A DNA stretch of 34,189 nucleotides from positions 1-34,189 of the forward strand of contig JAAELY010000034.1 of assembly GCA_024226335.1 (NCBI GenBank), given 5' to 3'. Made by a program: the position numbers and the translations under genes. The DNA is from a bacterium. GTDB lineage: Bacteria > Myxococcota_A > UBA9160 > SZUA-336. Below are positions 8,754-17,323 of this stretch, one piece after another. Position 1 is the first letter of the stretch. Every line of letters starts with the position of its first letter. Below the pieces are notes generated by a model. That model was not told the origin of the DNA. It ran no database searches and saw only the letters and a program-made list of their open reading frames with translations.

Positions 8754-9548
8754 TCAGTTTCCGAAGTTGTGGGTTGCCCGAGCCGGAGTATCCCGCACCG
8801 AGCCCGGAGATCTCTTCAGCAGGAGCGCCAACGCAGTGAGCGCGACAAGCGCCATCCCACTCGGCTCCGGGAGGACCATCCAGTTGCCGTGGGTTTCCCA
8901 AGACCCCTCACGTGAAGCGTCCTCCCCCCAGACGTACACAACCGCAGTCGAACCCGTCAGGGTTCCATCACATCCAAAATAATAACCGTTGCAGAATTGG
9001 AGCCGGGCGATGCCCGCCATTTGGTTCCAGTCTACTCCATCGAAAAAGCCCTGTGTGACAAGCCTACCGCTGCTCGGCCAATCCCTGTCATAGCCGTGAG
9101 CGTCGGTCGTTCCAAGGAGTTCACGAAGCAGAGCGGTCGGGTCTTCTTCAACAAGCCATTCAAACCATTCGGGGGGATAATCCGAAACTCTAAACCCGGG
9201 GTAGGTGATACTTAATTCAGCCTCGGATTGAAGAGAGCCCGGATCATCAACGCGGCAGCCGACATCGAACCCGTAGGTTGCGAACAGGTTGCAGACCTCG
9301 TGCCCGGTGGCGTGTCGCCAGTGCAGCCCGGTCGCAAGTAGAGCGGCGGCACCGGCCTCGTTGAAACTCTTGCCCTGGGTGACAGTCAGATCGAGCCAGC
9401 GCAATCCGGTTTCGGTGTCGCGTGTGACTTCATTGAGCGAGCCACCGGGCAAGTCCACTTCGATCAGTTCGGCCCGGACCGGTGTCACCCCGAAGAGGCA
9501 CCATCCGGCAAGAGCGAGCATCCATCTGGCACATGCTACTTTCGACAT
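8754..9548 (-). CDS. PEP-CTERM surface protein
   Basis: A 264-residue exported protein with an N-terminal signal peptide ending near PVRA. Its EVTRDTETGLRWLDLT block is typical of a recurring domain in PEP-CTERM proteins of unknown function. The C-terminus has the sorting signal: LPEPSG, a hydrophobic helix, then LLLKR. PEP-CTERM proteins are processed by an exosortase and displayed or secreted, often with exopolysaccharide; no exosortase gene lies in the window. An unusual 18-residue tail continues after the basic cluster. The gene converges on the ABC1 kinase with 30 bp between them. No clear ribosome site precedes the ATG. Confidence 0.8.
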   Translation of the reverse strand: MSKVACARWMLALAGWCLFGVTPVRAELIEVDLPGGSLNEVTRDTETGLRWLDLTVTQGKSFNEAGAAALLATGLHWRHATGHEVCNLFATYGFDVGCRVDDPGSLQSEAELSITYPGFRVSDYPPEWFEWLVEEDPTALLRELLGTTDAHGYDRDWPSSGRLVTQGFFDGVDWNQMAGIARLQFCNGYYFGCDGTLTGSTAVVYVWGEDASREGSWETHGNWMVLPEPSGMALVALTALALLLKRSPGSVRDTPARATHNFGN

Positions 9549-9892
9549 GGGAGCAGTCTACCACGCCTGCCGTCGCTCTTTCGCTCCACCAGGTATTCGA
9601 ACGATTGGACTGGGAAGTCGACGAATGGACGAAGTGGAGCAATGAAACCCCCTTCATGCGCGGTTTTCGCCAGATGACCTTCTCGAAGATCGTGCCGAAC
9701 CTGAAACGATTGGGATTGCTGACGCCGCGCATACGGGACGCCTACACGAAGATGGGTCTGATCAAATACGAAGACCTGAAGGATTCCGTCGAAGAGCCCT
9801 CGCCGCCGGCGCCGCAGGAAGTCGTCAATCTCCACGCGGAGGTGATGGCGTCCCGGGAAGAGAGCGGCAAGCAGGTGCCGACCGCGGACTGA
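9533..9892 (+). CDS. Short ORF resembling the C-terminal part of a ferritin-like diiron protein
   Basis: The frame is open from 9482; the first ATG outside most of the antisense gene is 9533, giving about 119 residues. The central part, including MTFSKIVPNLKRLGLLTPR, reads like a genuine protein and recalls the end of ferritin-like or AurF-type diiron proteins. No metal-binding ExxH helix is present, so the catalytic part would be missing. The start overlaps the divergent PEP-CTERM gene by 16 bp and has no ribosome site. It is probably a truncated remnant; a short functional protein is possible. The family assignment is from memory of sequence flavour and is uncertain. Confidence 0.4.
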   Translation: MLLSTWEQSTTPAVALSLHQVFERLDWEVDEWTKWSNETPFMRGFRQMTFSKIVPNLKRLGLLTPRIRDAYTKMGLIKYEDLKDSVEEPSPPAPQEVVNLHAEVMASREESGKQVPTAD

Positions 9893-10079
9893 GTCGCCAA
9901 ACTCCAAGGCCGGTCCCGAGATCGCAGAGCTGCGCGCAGAGTGCGCATCTGCGAGTGCCACAGGTCTTGCACAGCTCTGCCCAAAGACCGCCTCGCCCGC
10001 GTCATTCCCACGCCTTGTCCGCGTCCGATGCTGAGGATCAACGCGGGCGGAGGTCCCGTACACGCTGCGGGAGGTTCGC

Positions 10080-11324
10080 ATGTTCAGAGGGATACGAGGG
10101 CTGTTGGGCGTACCGGGCCGGTACTACTTCTGGGGCAGCGCGGCGATCTGGTTCGTCGCGGTGTTCGTGATCTCGGCGCAGATTGCGGATCGCCAGGGCT
10201 TTGCCAACGCGGACCTGCACCAGGACGTGTTGGATCGCTGGGGAGCGCCGGTGGTCCAACCGGCGCCGTCGGTTCGTTACGTGGAGAGCGGGTCGGTCTT
10301 CAACTCGCTGGAGTCCCTGCCGCTGGATCGCCAGCACGTGAAGCTGGACGCCGCCATGAACTACCGGAAGCGCGGGCTAGTGTACTTCTCCGGATTCGAG
10401 TTCGACTTCAACGGCGCGTACACTGTGACAAATCCGGAGGCGCATCCGATCGATCTGGTCTTCGTGTTCCCAGTGCAGGTCGCGCGACAGAGCATGCTTT
10501 CGGACCTGCAGTTCTTCGTGAACTCGGCCCCGGCCGAGTTGCCCCTGGCAGACAAGGTGGACAAGCTGACCTGGACCGGTCGACTCGATCCCGGTGCATC
10601 GGTGTCCTTCGAGATCCGTTTCCGCGGGCGCGGGCTCGAGGCCTTTACCTACGTGGTCGATCCGGAGCTTCCGGTGCGCGATCTCGCGCTCGAGATCGAC
10701 ATCGCCGGTGGGAAGAACTACGACTACGGCCCTGGTGTGTTTCCCGCCACCTCTTCGAAGGCGACCGACGAGGGCGTCAAGCTGCGCTGGGACTTCCTTT
10801 CGCTCGAGGGTGGTTTCCCTTTCGGCGTGATAGTGCCTTCGGAACGCTCCTTCGACTCGATCATGTTCACTATGATCCGGCGCAGCTGGAGCACGTGGCT
10901 GCTCTTTTTTGCGGGGCTGATCATGCTGGCGACCCTCCTCGAGCGTCCACTGCAGCGCTACGAGGCGTATCTCGCGTCGGCGGGCTACGCGTTCTTCTAC
11001 GTGCTATTGCCCTACCTCGCGGCGTACATGCACTTCTACGCCGCGTATGCGCTGTGCTGCGGGATCATCGGTGTCTTGCTAGTCGGATATCTCAGCAGTG
11101 CGCTGTCGCGTGAGGCTCGGCCCCAGCTGATTGCTCTAGTCGTGTCGCTGCTCGTGGTGCCGACGCTCGCCGTCATCCTGCGCCGCTACACCGGGCTGAT
11201 CTACGCGCTGGAAATCCTAGCCGGCATTGCGCTGCTCATGGTCATGACCACCCGCCCTGGTTTCCGCGCGGCCCTCGCGAGACTCGAACAAGACCTCAAC
11301 GCCAAGGAGAATGCCCATGTGTAG
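10080..11324 (+). CDS. CreD-like inner membrane protein
   Basis: The 414-residue protein has one N-terminal membrane helix (about 17-35), a periplasmic beta-rich domain to about 270, and then about five membrane helices packed in the C-terminal third. This is the topology of CreD-type envelope proteins. The start is supported by GGAGG at 10070-10074, five bases before the ATG. The next gene starts inside this one. A histidine kinase and response regulator of CreC/CreB type lie convergently downstream, as expected for a Cre-like regulon, although the order differs from creBCD. No TTCAC-N6-TTCAC cre tag is visible upstream. The name rests on topology and context, so it is moderate. Confidence 0.55.
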   Translation: MFRGIRGLLGVPGRYYFWGSAAIWFVAVFVISAQIADRQGFANADLHQDVLDRWGAPVVQPAPSVRYVESGSVFNSLESLPLDRQHVKLDAAMNYRKRGLVYFSGFEFDFNGAYTVTNPEAHPIDLVFVFPVQVARQSMLSDLQFFVNSAPAELPLADKVDKLTWTGRLDPGASVSFEIRFRGRGLEAFTYVVDPELPVRDLALEIDIAGGKNYDYGPGVFPATSSKATDEGVKLRWDFLSLEGGFPFGVIVPSERSFDSIMFTMIRRSWSTWLLFFAGLIMLATLLERPLQRYEAYLASAGYAFFYVLLPYLAAYMHFYAAYALCCGIIGVLLVGYLSSALSREARPQLIALVVSLLVVPTLAVILRRYTGLIYALEILAGIALLMVMTTRPGFRAALARLEQDLNAKENAHV

Positions 11325-12528
11325 CGCGATCCGAATCTGCCTCTCCGTCCTGCTGTTCTGCGCACCCGGGGCGCTCGCGTTTGCCGATCCCGAGCCCGCT
11401 CCGCAGACTTCATCCCTGGCGACGGTGCCCGTGGAGGAGTTGCTGCGTCTCTACCGGCTCGAGGAAGACAGCCGCAAGCGGGCGGATGCCGCGCCGCTGG
11501 TGGCAAGCACCATCCACAGAATCGACATGCTCGGACGCCTGCTCGACGACGGGATCGACGTGTCGGCCCGTTTCGAGATTGCCGTGTTGCCCACGGACAA
11601 GTGGGAGCGCCTGCCGCTCCTGAGGCTCGGTGCCTCGACAGAGGTGTCGCGCCTGCCTTCCGTCGCGAACGCCGCGTTCGCGACGGAAGGCGATACGCTG
11701 TACTTCCTGACGAAGAAGGCCGGAACGCACGAGTTCAAGATCCAGCTTTTCGAACGTGCGGAGCGCGAGAATGCGCGGCGCAAGGCGAGTCTCGATCCGG
11801 GCGCTGCCATCGTCGCGACGCTGGGGCTCGAGTACGACGAGGACCTGTTCCGGCTCGAGAGCGAGGCGGTCGACGACAAGGGGCGGCGCCGCATCCTGCG
11901 CAAGCCCGGCGGTTTCTCCGTGGCGTGGCAGGCGCGACAGACGCCGAAGGCAAAGACGCTCGCCGCGCGGCCCGCCGTCGAGTCGACGATCCCGCACGCG
12001 TACGCGTCGATGGTCTCGACGCTGGAGGGCCGTCGCATCACGCGCATCAAGTACCGGCTGCGCTTCGCCGGGCGCAAGTCGATCTCCTTCGAGCTTCCGG
12101 AGCAGCAGGAACTCGCACACACGTTTCTCAACGGTGTCGCGATCCCGGCGAAGGCGCAGGGCCGCGACCTCACGATCGACGTCGCGCCGACACGTGCCGG
12201 TGATCAGACTGCGCAGCTCGAACTCGTGCTCGTCTCCGAAACCGACATCGGATTCCATCTGTCAGGCGCGTTGAGCTTCGAGCTGCCCTCCGTCTCCTGG
12301 CCCACGAACGAGCTGTGGCTCCAGACGCATCTTCCTGGCGTGTTCGACTACGAGTGGAGCGGCGGCAGTCTGGCTCCGGCGAGCAAGCCACCGAGTGTGT
12401 CCTTCACCCACAAGGTCCCCGAGCCCGGGCGAACGCTCAGCTTTCATCAGTACCTGGTGAGCTCCGGTGCCCCCCACATGATGCTCGACTACGAGGTGAA
12501 CCTGGATGGCCACTACTTCAAGCCGTAG
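11317..12528 (+). CDS. Exported protein of unknown function, partner of the CreD-like protein
   Basis: About 403 residues, starting with a signal peptide (MCSAIRICLSVLLFC, cleavage near FADPEP). The mature part is rich in beta-strand-like segments (for example ITRIKYRLRFAGRKSISFEL), which suggests stacked beta-sandwich domains; no catalytic motif is seen. ATG 11317 is preferred to 11311 because AAGGAGA (11304-11310) touches 11311 but lies six bases from 11317. The start overlaps the CreD-like gene by eight bases, so the two are translationally coupled and probably act together in the envelope. The stop lies one base from the end of the convergent kinase gene. Confidence 0.75.
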   Translation: MCSAIRICLSVLLFCAPGALAFADPEPAPQTSSLATVPVEELLRLYRLEEDSRKRADAAPLVASTIHRIDMLGRLLDDGIDVSARFEIAVLPTDKWERLPLLRLGASTEVSRLPSVANAAFATEGDTLYFLTKKAGTHEFKIQLFERAERENARRKASLDPGAAIVATLGLEYDEDLFRLESEAVDDKGRRRILRKPGGFSVAWQARQTPKAKTLAARPAVESTIPHAYASMVSTLEGRRITRIKYRLRFAGRKSISFELPEQQELAHTFLNGVAIPAKAQGRDLTIDVAPTRAGDQTAQLELVLVSETDIGFHLSGALSFELPSVSWPTNELWLQTHLPGVFDYEWSGGSLAPASKPPSVSFTHKVPEPGRTLSFHQYLVSSGAPHMMLDYEVNLDGHYFKP

Positions 12529-12529
12529 C

Positions 12530-14086
12530 TCAAACGATCAGCAAGAAGGTGCTCCCGTCGCTGCTGCTGTCGACCCGGACCGAGCCGCCGCGCGTGTCGG
12601 CGACCGCCTTGACGATGGGCAATCCCAGGCCCGTCCCTGTGCGTTCGCGCTCGGTCGTGAAGAAGCGGTCGAAGATGTGCGGCAGGTTGCCCTCGCTGAT
12701 GCCGGGGCCGTGGTCGCGCACGCGGATGGCGACGCGCGACCCGACGGCGCCGACGCTGACCTCGACGGGCGCACCACCCCCGTGCCGGATCGCATTGTCT
12801 ATCAGGTTTGCAACAGCCATCTGCAGGTGTTCCGGGTTCATTGTCAGAGGCGGCACGTCGGCGTCGAGCCGTGTCCGGATCGATTCCCCGTAGCGCTCGC
12901 ACAGACCGGCGAGAAAAGTCTCGAGGTCGATGTCGATCGCGTCCTCCTCGGCGGGCTGGATGCGCGCGAGTTGCAGCAGCCCCGTGACGAGCCGCTCCAT
13001 GCGCTCCGCGTCACCCGCGATGTTGTCGAGAAAGCGCTCGCGCTGCTGGCTCGTCATCGTCTCGAACTGGTCCTGCAGCAGCTCGACCGCGCCAGTGATA
13101 CCGGTGAGCGGGGTCTTGAGCTCATGGCTGACGTTGCTGGCGAACTCCTGGATGTAGCTGGTGCGTTCACCGAGCTGTCGCGTCATGCGCTCCAGAGCGT
13201 CCGCGAGCGTGACCACCTCGCGAGGCGCGAACGCGCTGGGTGAGAACTCCGGCGCCGGCTCGTCCCGCGCAAGCGTGTTGGCGTTGGCGGTGAGTGCCCG
13301 TACCGGCTTGGAGATCTGGTGTGATAGGAAATACGTGACGGCCGGTGTGAGCACCAGGGATAGGAGGCCGAGCAGGGCGACCTTGCCGCGATGCGCATAC
13401 AGTGCTTCGAGCGGCGAGACCGCCGTACGCGAGAGCCGCACCACGCCGATCACGTCTCCTGCCGAGAAGATCGGCAAGGCTATGAACACGCGGAACGTGC
13501 CCCGTCGCCGGATGCTGGTGAGCGGCGGCGCGGGCTCGTCGCTGACGCGCTGGCGAACCAGGGCCGCATAACGACCCGCGAGCGCGGCCTCGACCTCGGC
13601 CAGTTGCTCGAGGCACCAGCCGAGTTCCTCGCTCGTGCTCGCGACGACACAGCCATCGGCATTCGTCACGCGGATGCCTGACAGGTTGAACACCTGTACC
13701 CGTTCGAGCAATGGAATGAGTGTGCGTCCTGCCAGGAAGGCGCGGCGTTCACCCGGCTGATTGAAGCGGGTCGGCGGCGGTGCGGGTGGAAGGGCCTCGT
13801 AGCTCATGTCGAGGATCGGCTCGATCGCGATGAAGTGCTCTGTTTCGCGGCCGGGTGGCCGGAAGCCGGGAGGATCGAGTCGTTCGTCCTCCCCCAGCTT
13901 CAGCCAGCTCTCCCGGTAGGCCTCGCCGATCACGACCGCCTCGCCGATCAGGCGTCGCTCGGTCTGGCGGATCAGCACAGAGTCGAGCAGCGGCAGCAGC
14001 AAGAAGGCCGCCAGCGGGACCGCCAGGATGAACACGTTCACACCCAGCAGGAGGTGCCGGATGGTGGGTCGGGCTCGCGAGCTCAC
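12530..14086 (-). CDS. Sensor histidine kinase, CreC-like
   Basis: The 518-residue kinase has membrane helix 1 (about 11-38), a periplasmic sensor of about 190 residues, and a second helix (VALLGLLSLVLTPAVTYFL). A HAMP segment follows, then the dimerisation/phosphoacceptor site NVSHELKTPLTG (His near residue 320) and an HATPase domain with N-box NLIDNAIRHGG, DHGPGIS, and GTGLGL. All catalytic boxes are intact. The start is GTG at 14086, overlapping the response regulator stop as GTGA, so the two are coupled. Sensor layout and the neighbouring CreD-like gene suggest an envelope or carbon-status sensor like CreC; the ligand is unknown. Confidence 0.88.
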   Translation of the reverse strand: MSSRARPTIRHLLLGVNVFILAVPLAAFLLLPLLDSVLIRQTERRLIGEAVVIGEAYRESWLKLGEDERLDPPGFRPPGRETEHFIAIEPILDMSYEALPPAPPPTRFNQPGERRAFLAGRTLIPLLERVQVFNLSGIRVTNADGCVVASTSEELGWCLEQLAEVEAALAGRYAALVRQRVSDEPAPPLTSIRRRGTFRVFIALPIFSAGDVIGVVRLSRTAVSPLEALYAHRGKVALLGLLSLVLTPAVTYFLSHQISKPVRALTANANTLARDEPAPEFSPSAFAPREVVTLADALERMTRQLGERTSYIQEFASNVSHELKTPLTGITGAVELLQDQFETMTSQQRERFLDNIAGDAERMERLVTGLLQLARIQPAEEDAIDIDLETFLAGLCERYGESIRTRLDADVPPLTMNPEHLQMAVANLIDNAIRHGGGAPVEVSVGAVGSRVAIRVRDHGPGISEGNLPHIFDRFFTTERERTGTGLGLPIVKAVADTRGGSVRVDSSSDGSTFLLIV

Positions 14087-14805
14087 ACCGGTTCGACCTT
14101 CACGCGGTAGCCGACACCGTATACGGTCTCGATGGGATCGACTCCCAGTGCTGCAAACTTCCGCCGGATGCGTCGAACGTGGCTATCGACCGTTCGGTCG
14201 GTGATGTGATGTCCGTGGCCGTACGCACGCTCGACCAGTTCGTCTCGACCGTAGACGCGCTGCGGAACCGCCAGCAGGCAGCGCAGCAGCATGAACTCTG
14301 TCGCGGTCAGCAGGATCTCCTCGTCGTTCCAGCTGCACAGATGACGCTCGACGTCCAGACAAAGCGGCCCGCGTTCGATCCTTGCGAGCGTACCCGATTC
14401 CGTACGTGCGCTGGTCGGGTCGCTGGCTGACAGCACTCGTTCTCCCGAGGCGCGGCGCAGCATGGCCTTGACGCGGGCCACCAGCTCGCGTGGGCTGAAG
14501 GGCTTGGTCACGTAATCGTCCCCGCCCATCTCCAGGCCGAGCACGCGATCGAGTTCCTCGTCGCGGCTCGAAAGGAACAGGATCGGCACGGTGCTGCGCT
14601 CGCGGACGCGGCGGCAGACCTCGAGTCCGTCCTGCTCGGGCATGACGATGTCGAGCACGATCAGATCGGGCTCCGCCCGCTCGAAGGCGACCAGCGCCGC
14701 CGCCCCGTCGGCCGCTTCGCGGACCTCGTGCCCCGCGCGCTCGAGCGCAAAGCGCACGACCTCCCGGATGTGCGCGTCATCGTCCGCAACTAGAACTGTC
14801 GCCAA
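14083..14805 (-). CDS. OmpR/PhoB-family response regulator, CreB-like
   Basis: The receiver domain has the acidic pair ADDD (residues 7-10), phosphoacceptor Asp52 in LIVLDIVMPEQDG, and the FLSSRDEE and VTKPF signatures. A winged-helix DNA-binding domain follows, ending RTVDSHVRRIRRK and ETVYGVGYR. I place the start at TTG 14805, giving 240 residues. AGGAGGT (14811-14817, minus strand) lies five bases upstream, and the receiver begins at residue 2. The next upstream in-frame ATG would add about 138 low-complexity, arginine-rich residues unlike any receiver. The gene is the first of a two-gene operon with the kinase. Confidence 0.9.
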   Translation of the reverse strand: MATVLVADDDAHIREVVRFALERAGHEVREAADGAAALVAFERAEPDLIVLDIVMPEQDGLEVCRRVRERSTVPILFLSSRDEELDRVLGLEMGGDDYVTKPFSPRELVARVKAMLRRASGERVLSASDPTSARTESGTLARIERGPLCLDVERHLCSWNDEEILLTATEFMLLRCLLAVPQRVYGRDELVERAYGHGHHITDRTVDSHVRRIRRKFAALGVDPIETVYGVGYRVKVEPV

Positions 14806-15402
14806 GCCCCACCTCCTGCCGGAGGGTAGCGAGGCGTCTCCGACCGCGCTCCGGCGAGACCGGGCTGACGCGATGAGCCGGCGTTTATGACGGCCAACAG
14901 GGTGTTTCGGCCGAGTTTCGTGGTCTGCCCGAGTCGGAGTTGAGGGCGCGAGGGGAGAAGCTGAGCAGGTCGATCGCGGACGATGCGCGATACGAGCCTC
15001 GCGCCTGGATTCAAGCATTGATCTTCGAGGGGCGAATCGGAGTACCGGACGGGAATCGTTCGGCACTGCCGAAGACGAGAATGCCGCGACTGTCGAAAGA
15101 CAGGGTTTTCGCCGCCTGTCGATCGTCAGGTATGCGGATCGTAGGCCGCAGGGCGTGAGTCCGCGAGGCAGATGATTTCCGGTTTTCCTGCCAAATGCGC
15201 TGGGCATGGATCGACGCACACCTTCGCATCAACAGGATGGCGCAATAGCGAATCAAGCTGCGTTTCAGCATGCCGACACGAGCACAAGCGGGGCAAAGTG
15301 CCTAAGGATCTTTTCCTTCTGCAGGTGGCAATAAGGTGGCGCGCATTCCCAAGACCGGGGTCTGGAGATTGAAGCGCGACGGCGGAGTTTTCGGCCGGGC
15401 CT
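14806..15402. other. Gene-free stretch upstream of the response regulator
   Basis: Several short ORFs exist on both strands, but none has a ribosome site, conserved-looking sequence or family motif. The stretch should hold the response regulator promoter, though I see no convincing -35/-10 pair. It contains overlapping short inverted repeats at 15090-15120 (see findings). Confidence 0.4.
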
Positions 15403-15571
15403 CTAGGGAATCTCTGCACAGGGAGGATTCGAGCGAGAAGCGGGAGTCGCTGCCTAAGCAAGAAGCGTGATCCGATCGCAGATCCGTAGATCTGCAGAGG
15501 GTCGCGCGACGCAGCGCAGGCGGATGCATCGCGCTTCGCAGCCGCAGCCTCCCTGTGCAGAGGTTCCCTAG
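15403..15571. mobile_element. MITE-like element, complete copy (169 bp)
   Basis: The two ends are a 24-bp inverted repeat with one mismatch: CTAGGGAATCTCTGCACAGG at 15403 continues to 15426, and its reverse complement occupies 15548-15571. The interior is too short for a transposase and holds a perfect stem, GCAGATC-CGTA-GATCTGC, at 15478-15495. A second copy at the right edge of the window matches the first 138 bases with three differences. The terminal CTAG on both sides may be a 4-bp target duplication of YTAR type, as made by IS5-group elements, so it may be moved in trans by such a transposase. This origin is inference. Confidence 0.8.
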
Positions 15572-16602
15572 TGTGTTCCGCAGCCTGCGCGCGGCGCGAT
15601 CAGGAGTTCGAACGCTCCGATGTCGCAGTGGGCCGTGCCGTCCTCGTCGCCATCGAAGGGACGGGCGCTTCCTCGTTGGTCGATACCGTTGACTGGGTCG
15701 GCTGCGCAGATCGCATCGTCGGCGGTGTCGATCGCGGGGCTTCCGGAAAGCAGTGCGTGCGTCTTCGTCGGACCGCCGTTGTCGTCCAGGGGCCCGATCA
15801 ACGCGTTGGCCACGACCAGGAGGTTGGCACTCGCCGGGCCGCAGGTCGCGTCGTCGGAGAGGTTGACGCCGGAGAGGGTCGCCGAGGAATTCGAACAGTT
15901 CATGTCGTTTCCGGCGAGCAACGAATTGGCGATCGAGATCTTGGGACCGGTGGGAGCACTCACGCCGATTTTGTTCCGCGTAATCGTCGAGTTGACGATG
16001 TTCACGGTGAATCCATCGCCGGTTACGGAGATCCCAAGTGCGTCGGCGACGTCGTTCCCATCGATCGTGGAGTTGACCAATAGCACGTCGATATACTCGT
16101 CAACTCCGGCCGTCGCGGACCCAGCCACGCCCAGCAAGCAGTTGAACAGCGTGACTCGGTCCAGCACGTAGTCCTGGTTTCCAGTCACAGCTGAGATGCA
16201 GATGCCAGCGTCACCGTCCAGGGTAAGGTTGCGGAGAGTGAGCGTGCCGATCGAACCGGTCGTCGCGAAGAGGAGCCCACCAGTCTTCGTGATCGTGGAG
16301 CCATTGCCGACGATGAGAAGCTCCGAATCTACGGAGAGGGGCGCTGTGAGCGTGATCGTGGCACCGGAGGGCAACACGATCTCATCCTCTCCAACTGCTC
16401 CAGTTTCGCAATCCGAATGAGCCGCATTGTCATTTATGGCGTTCTCCCAGGCCTCGCGAAGCGAGCAGAGGGTGTTCACCGTTGTTTCGTCTACGGTGTT
16501 TTCGACGTAGATCTCGTTGGCGCGCAAGTCAGCGGCAAGACCCAGGCACCCGATAATGAAAAGGGCGCGCAAACAAACGTCGATTCTCCATATCGAGCGC
16601 AT
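15568..16602 (-). CDS. Exported parallel beta-helix protein, choice-of-anchor Q type
   Basis: The 344-residue protein begins with a signal peptide (MRSIWRIDVCLRALFIIG, cleavage near LRA-NEI). It then shows CSLREAWENAI, a run of short beta-helix rungs with Asn ladders (LVNSTIDGN, IVNSTITRN, IANSLLAGN), and ends with SPAIDTADD, DQRG and CDIGAFE, the signature of choice-of-anchor Q proteins. GGAGG at 16609-16613 lies six bases before ATG 16602; the frame extends further upstream but that part is basic and unprotein-like. The C-terminus stops at TAG inside the inverted repeat of the MITE-like element, ten residues past GAFE, with no membrane anchor. The original tail has probably been cut off. 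Confidence 0.78.
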   Translation of the reverse strand: MRSIWRIDVCLRALFIIGCLGLAADLRANEIYVENTVDETTVNTLCSLREAWENAINDNAAHSDCETGAVGEDEIVLPSGATITLTAPLSVDSELLIVGNGSTITKTGGLLFATTGSIGTLTLRNLTLDGDAGICISAVTGNQDYVLDRVTLFNCLLGVAGSATAGVDEYIDVLLVNSTIDGNDVADALGISVTGDGFTVNIVNSTITRNKIGVSAPTGPKISIANSLLAGNDMNCSNSSATLSGVNLSDDATCGPASANLLVVANALIGPLDDNGGPTKTHALLSGSPAIDTADDAICAADPVNGIDQRGSARPFDGDEDGTAHCDIGAFELLIAPRAGCGTH

Positions 16603-16780
16603 ATCCAGCCTCCGGTTCCGCAACAGTTCGTTCGCCAGCCAGCCCAGTACGTCCACCCGAAAGTGGCGGTTTAGCGTCGAAGGTGACGCCGATCGACCAA
16701 CGCATGATACACGACTGTGGCCTGAATCAGGAGAAACTCCGCGTGCCCGACTGGCTCGTCCTGACCGGGAATTTCTTGAT

Positions 16781-17272
16781 CTAGTCGGCATTCCCAAGAA
16801 CTGTGTCGACGACGTGTGCGAGGGGTGCCGTGGCGTCGATTGTGATTGCGTTCTTTGGAATATCTTCCTTTGTCGCGTGTTGTCGCCGCGCATTGGATTC
16901 TTCTTCGCGGGCCGGTCCGCCCCACTCGTCTTCAGGTCGGAGGGCAAGACGTCGGTTCAGCGTGTCGAGATCGATCTCGAGAACGAAAACTCCATCGAAT
17001 AGATCGATGAAACGATCGAAATTCCTGGAACCGCCGCAAAAGAACGTTGCTGCATGACTTTGGTCGGCCACCAAAGCTCGGACCTTGTCGACGTCCCAGA
17101 TATGGTGCTCGTGGGCAAAGCCATCCAGCGGCTCACCGGTTTTCGGATCGCCCTGATAGGCCAGGTCCCTGTCGCCATGGATGGAGTGGTAGCCGCGCCG
17201 TTCCAACTCGTTGCAGACCGAGGTCTTACCGGTGCAGGAAACGCCTTCGACTAGATAGTTTTTGACACCCAT
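16781..17272 (-). CDS. P-loop nucleoside/shikimate-kinase-like protein
   Basis: The 163-residue protein opens with a Walker A motif, GVSCTGKTSVC, right after the first strand. A GDRDLAY segment follows in the substrate region, then a FVLEIDLDTLNRRLALR segment that fits the LID/arginine region of small P-loop kinases. Its size suits nucleotide, gluconate or shikimate kinase-like folds, but none of their specific substrate motifs is certain. It is cytoplasmic. The gene lies 51 bp downstream of the short-chain dehydrogenase on the same strand and may be co-transcribed with it. GGGGAT upstream of the ATG is a modest ribosome site. Confidence 0.75.
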   Translation of the reverse strand: MGVKNYLVEGVSCTGKTSVCNELERRGYHSIHGDRDLAYQGDPKTGEPLDGFAHEHHIWDVDKVRALVADQSHAATFFCGGSRNFDRFIDLFDGVFVLEIDLDTLNRRLALRPEDEWGGPAREEESNARRQHATKEDIPKNAITIDATAPLAHVVDTVLGNAD

Positions 17273-17323
17273 GTTTCATCCCCAATAGGAAGGCCATTGT
17301 TGTGCGGAGCAAACTTCGCCGCT

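Noticed and set aside
9941..11113. A 390-codon plus-strand frame overlapping the CreD-like gene
   Set aside because: It is Arg/Gly-rich shadow sequence in another frame of a gene with a good ribosome site and clear membrane helices.
14806..15219. Extension of the response regulator to an upstream ATG
   Set aside because: The added residues are basic and low-complexity, and a strong ribosome site marks the TTG at 14805.
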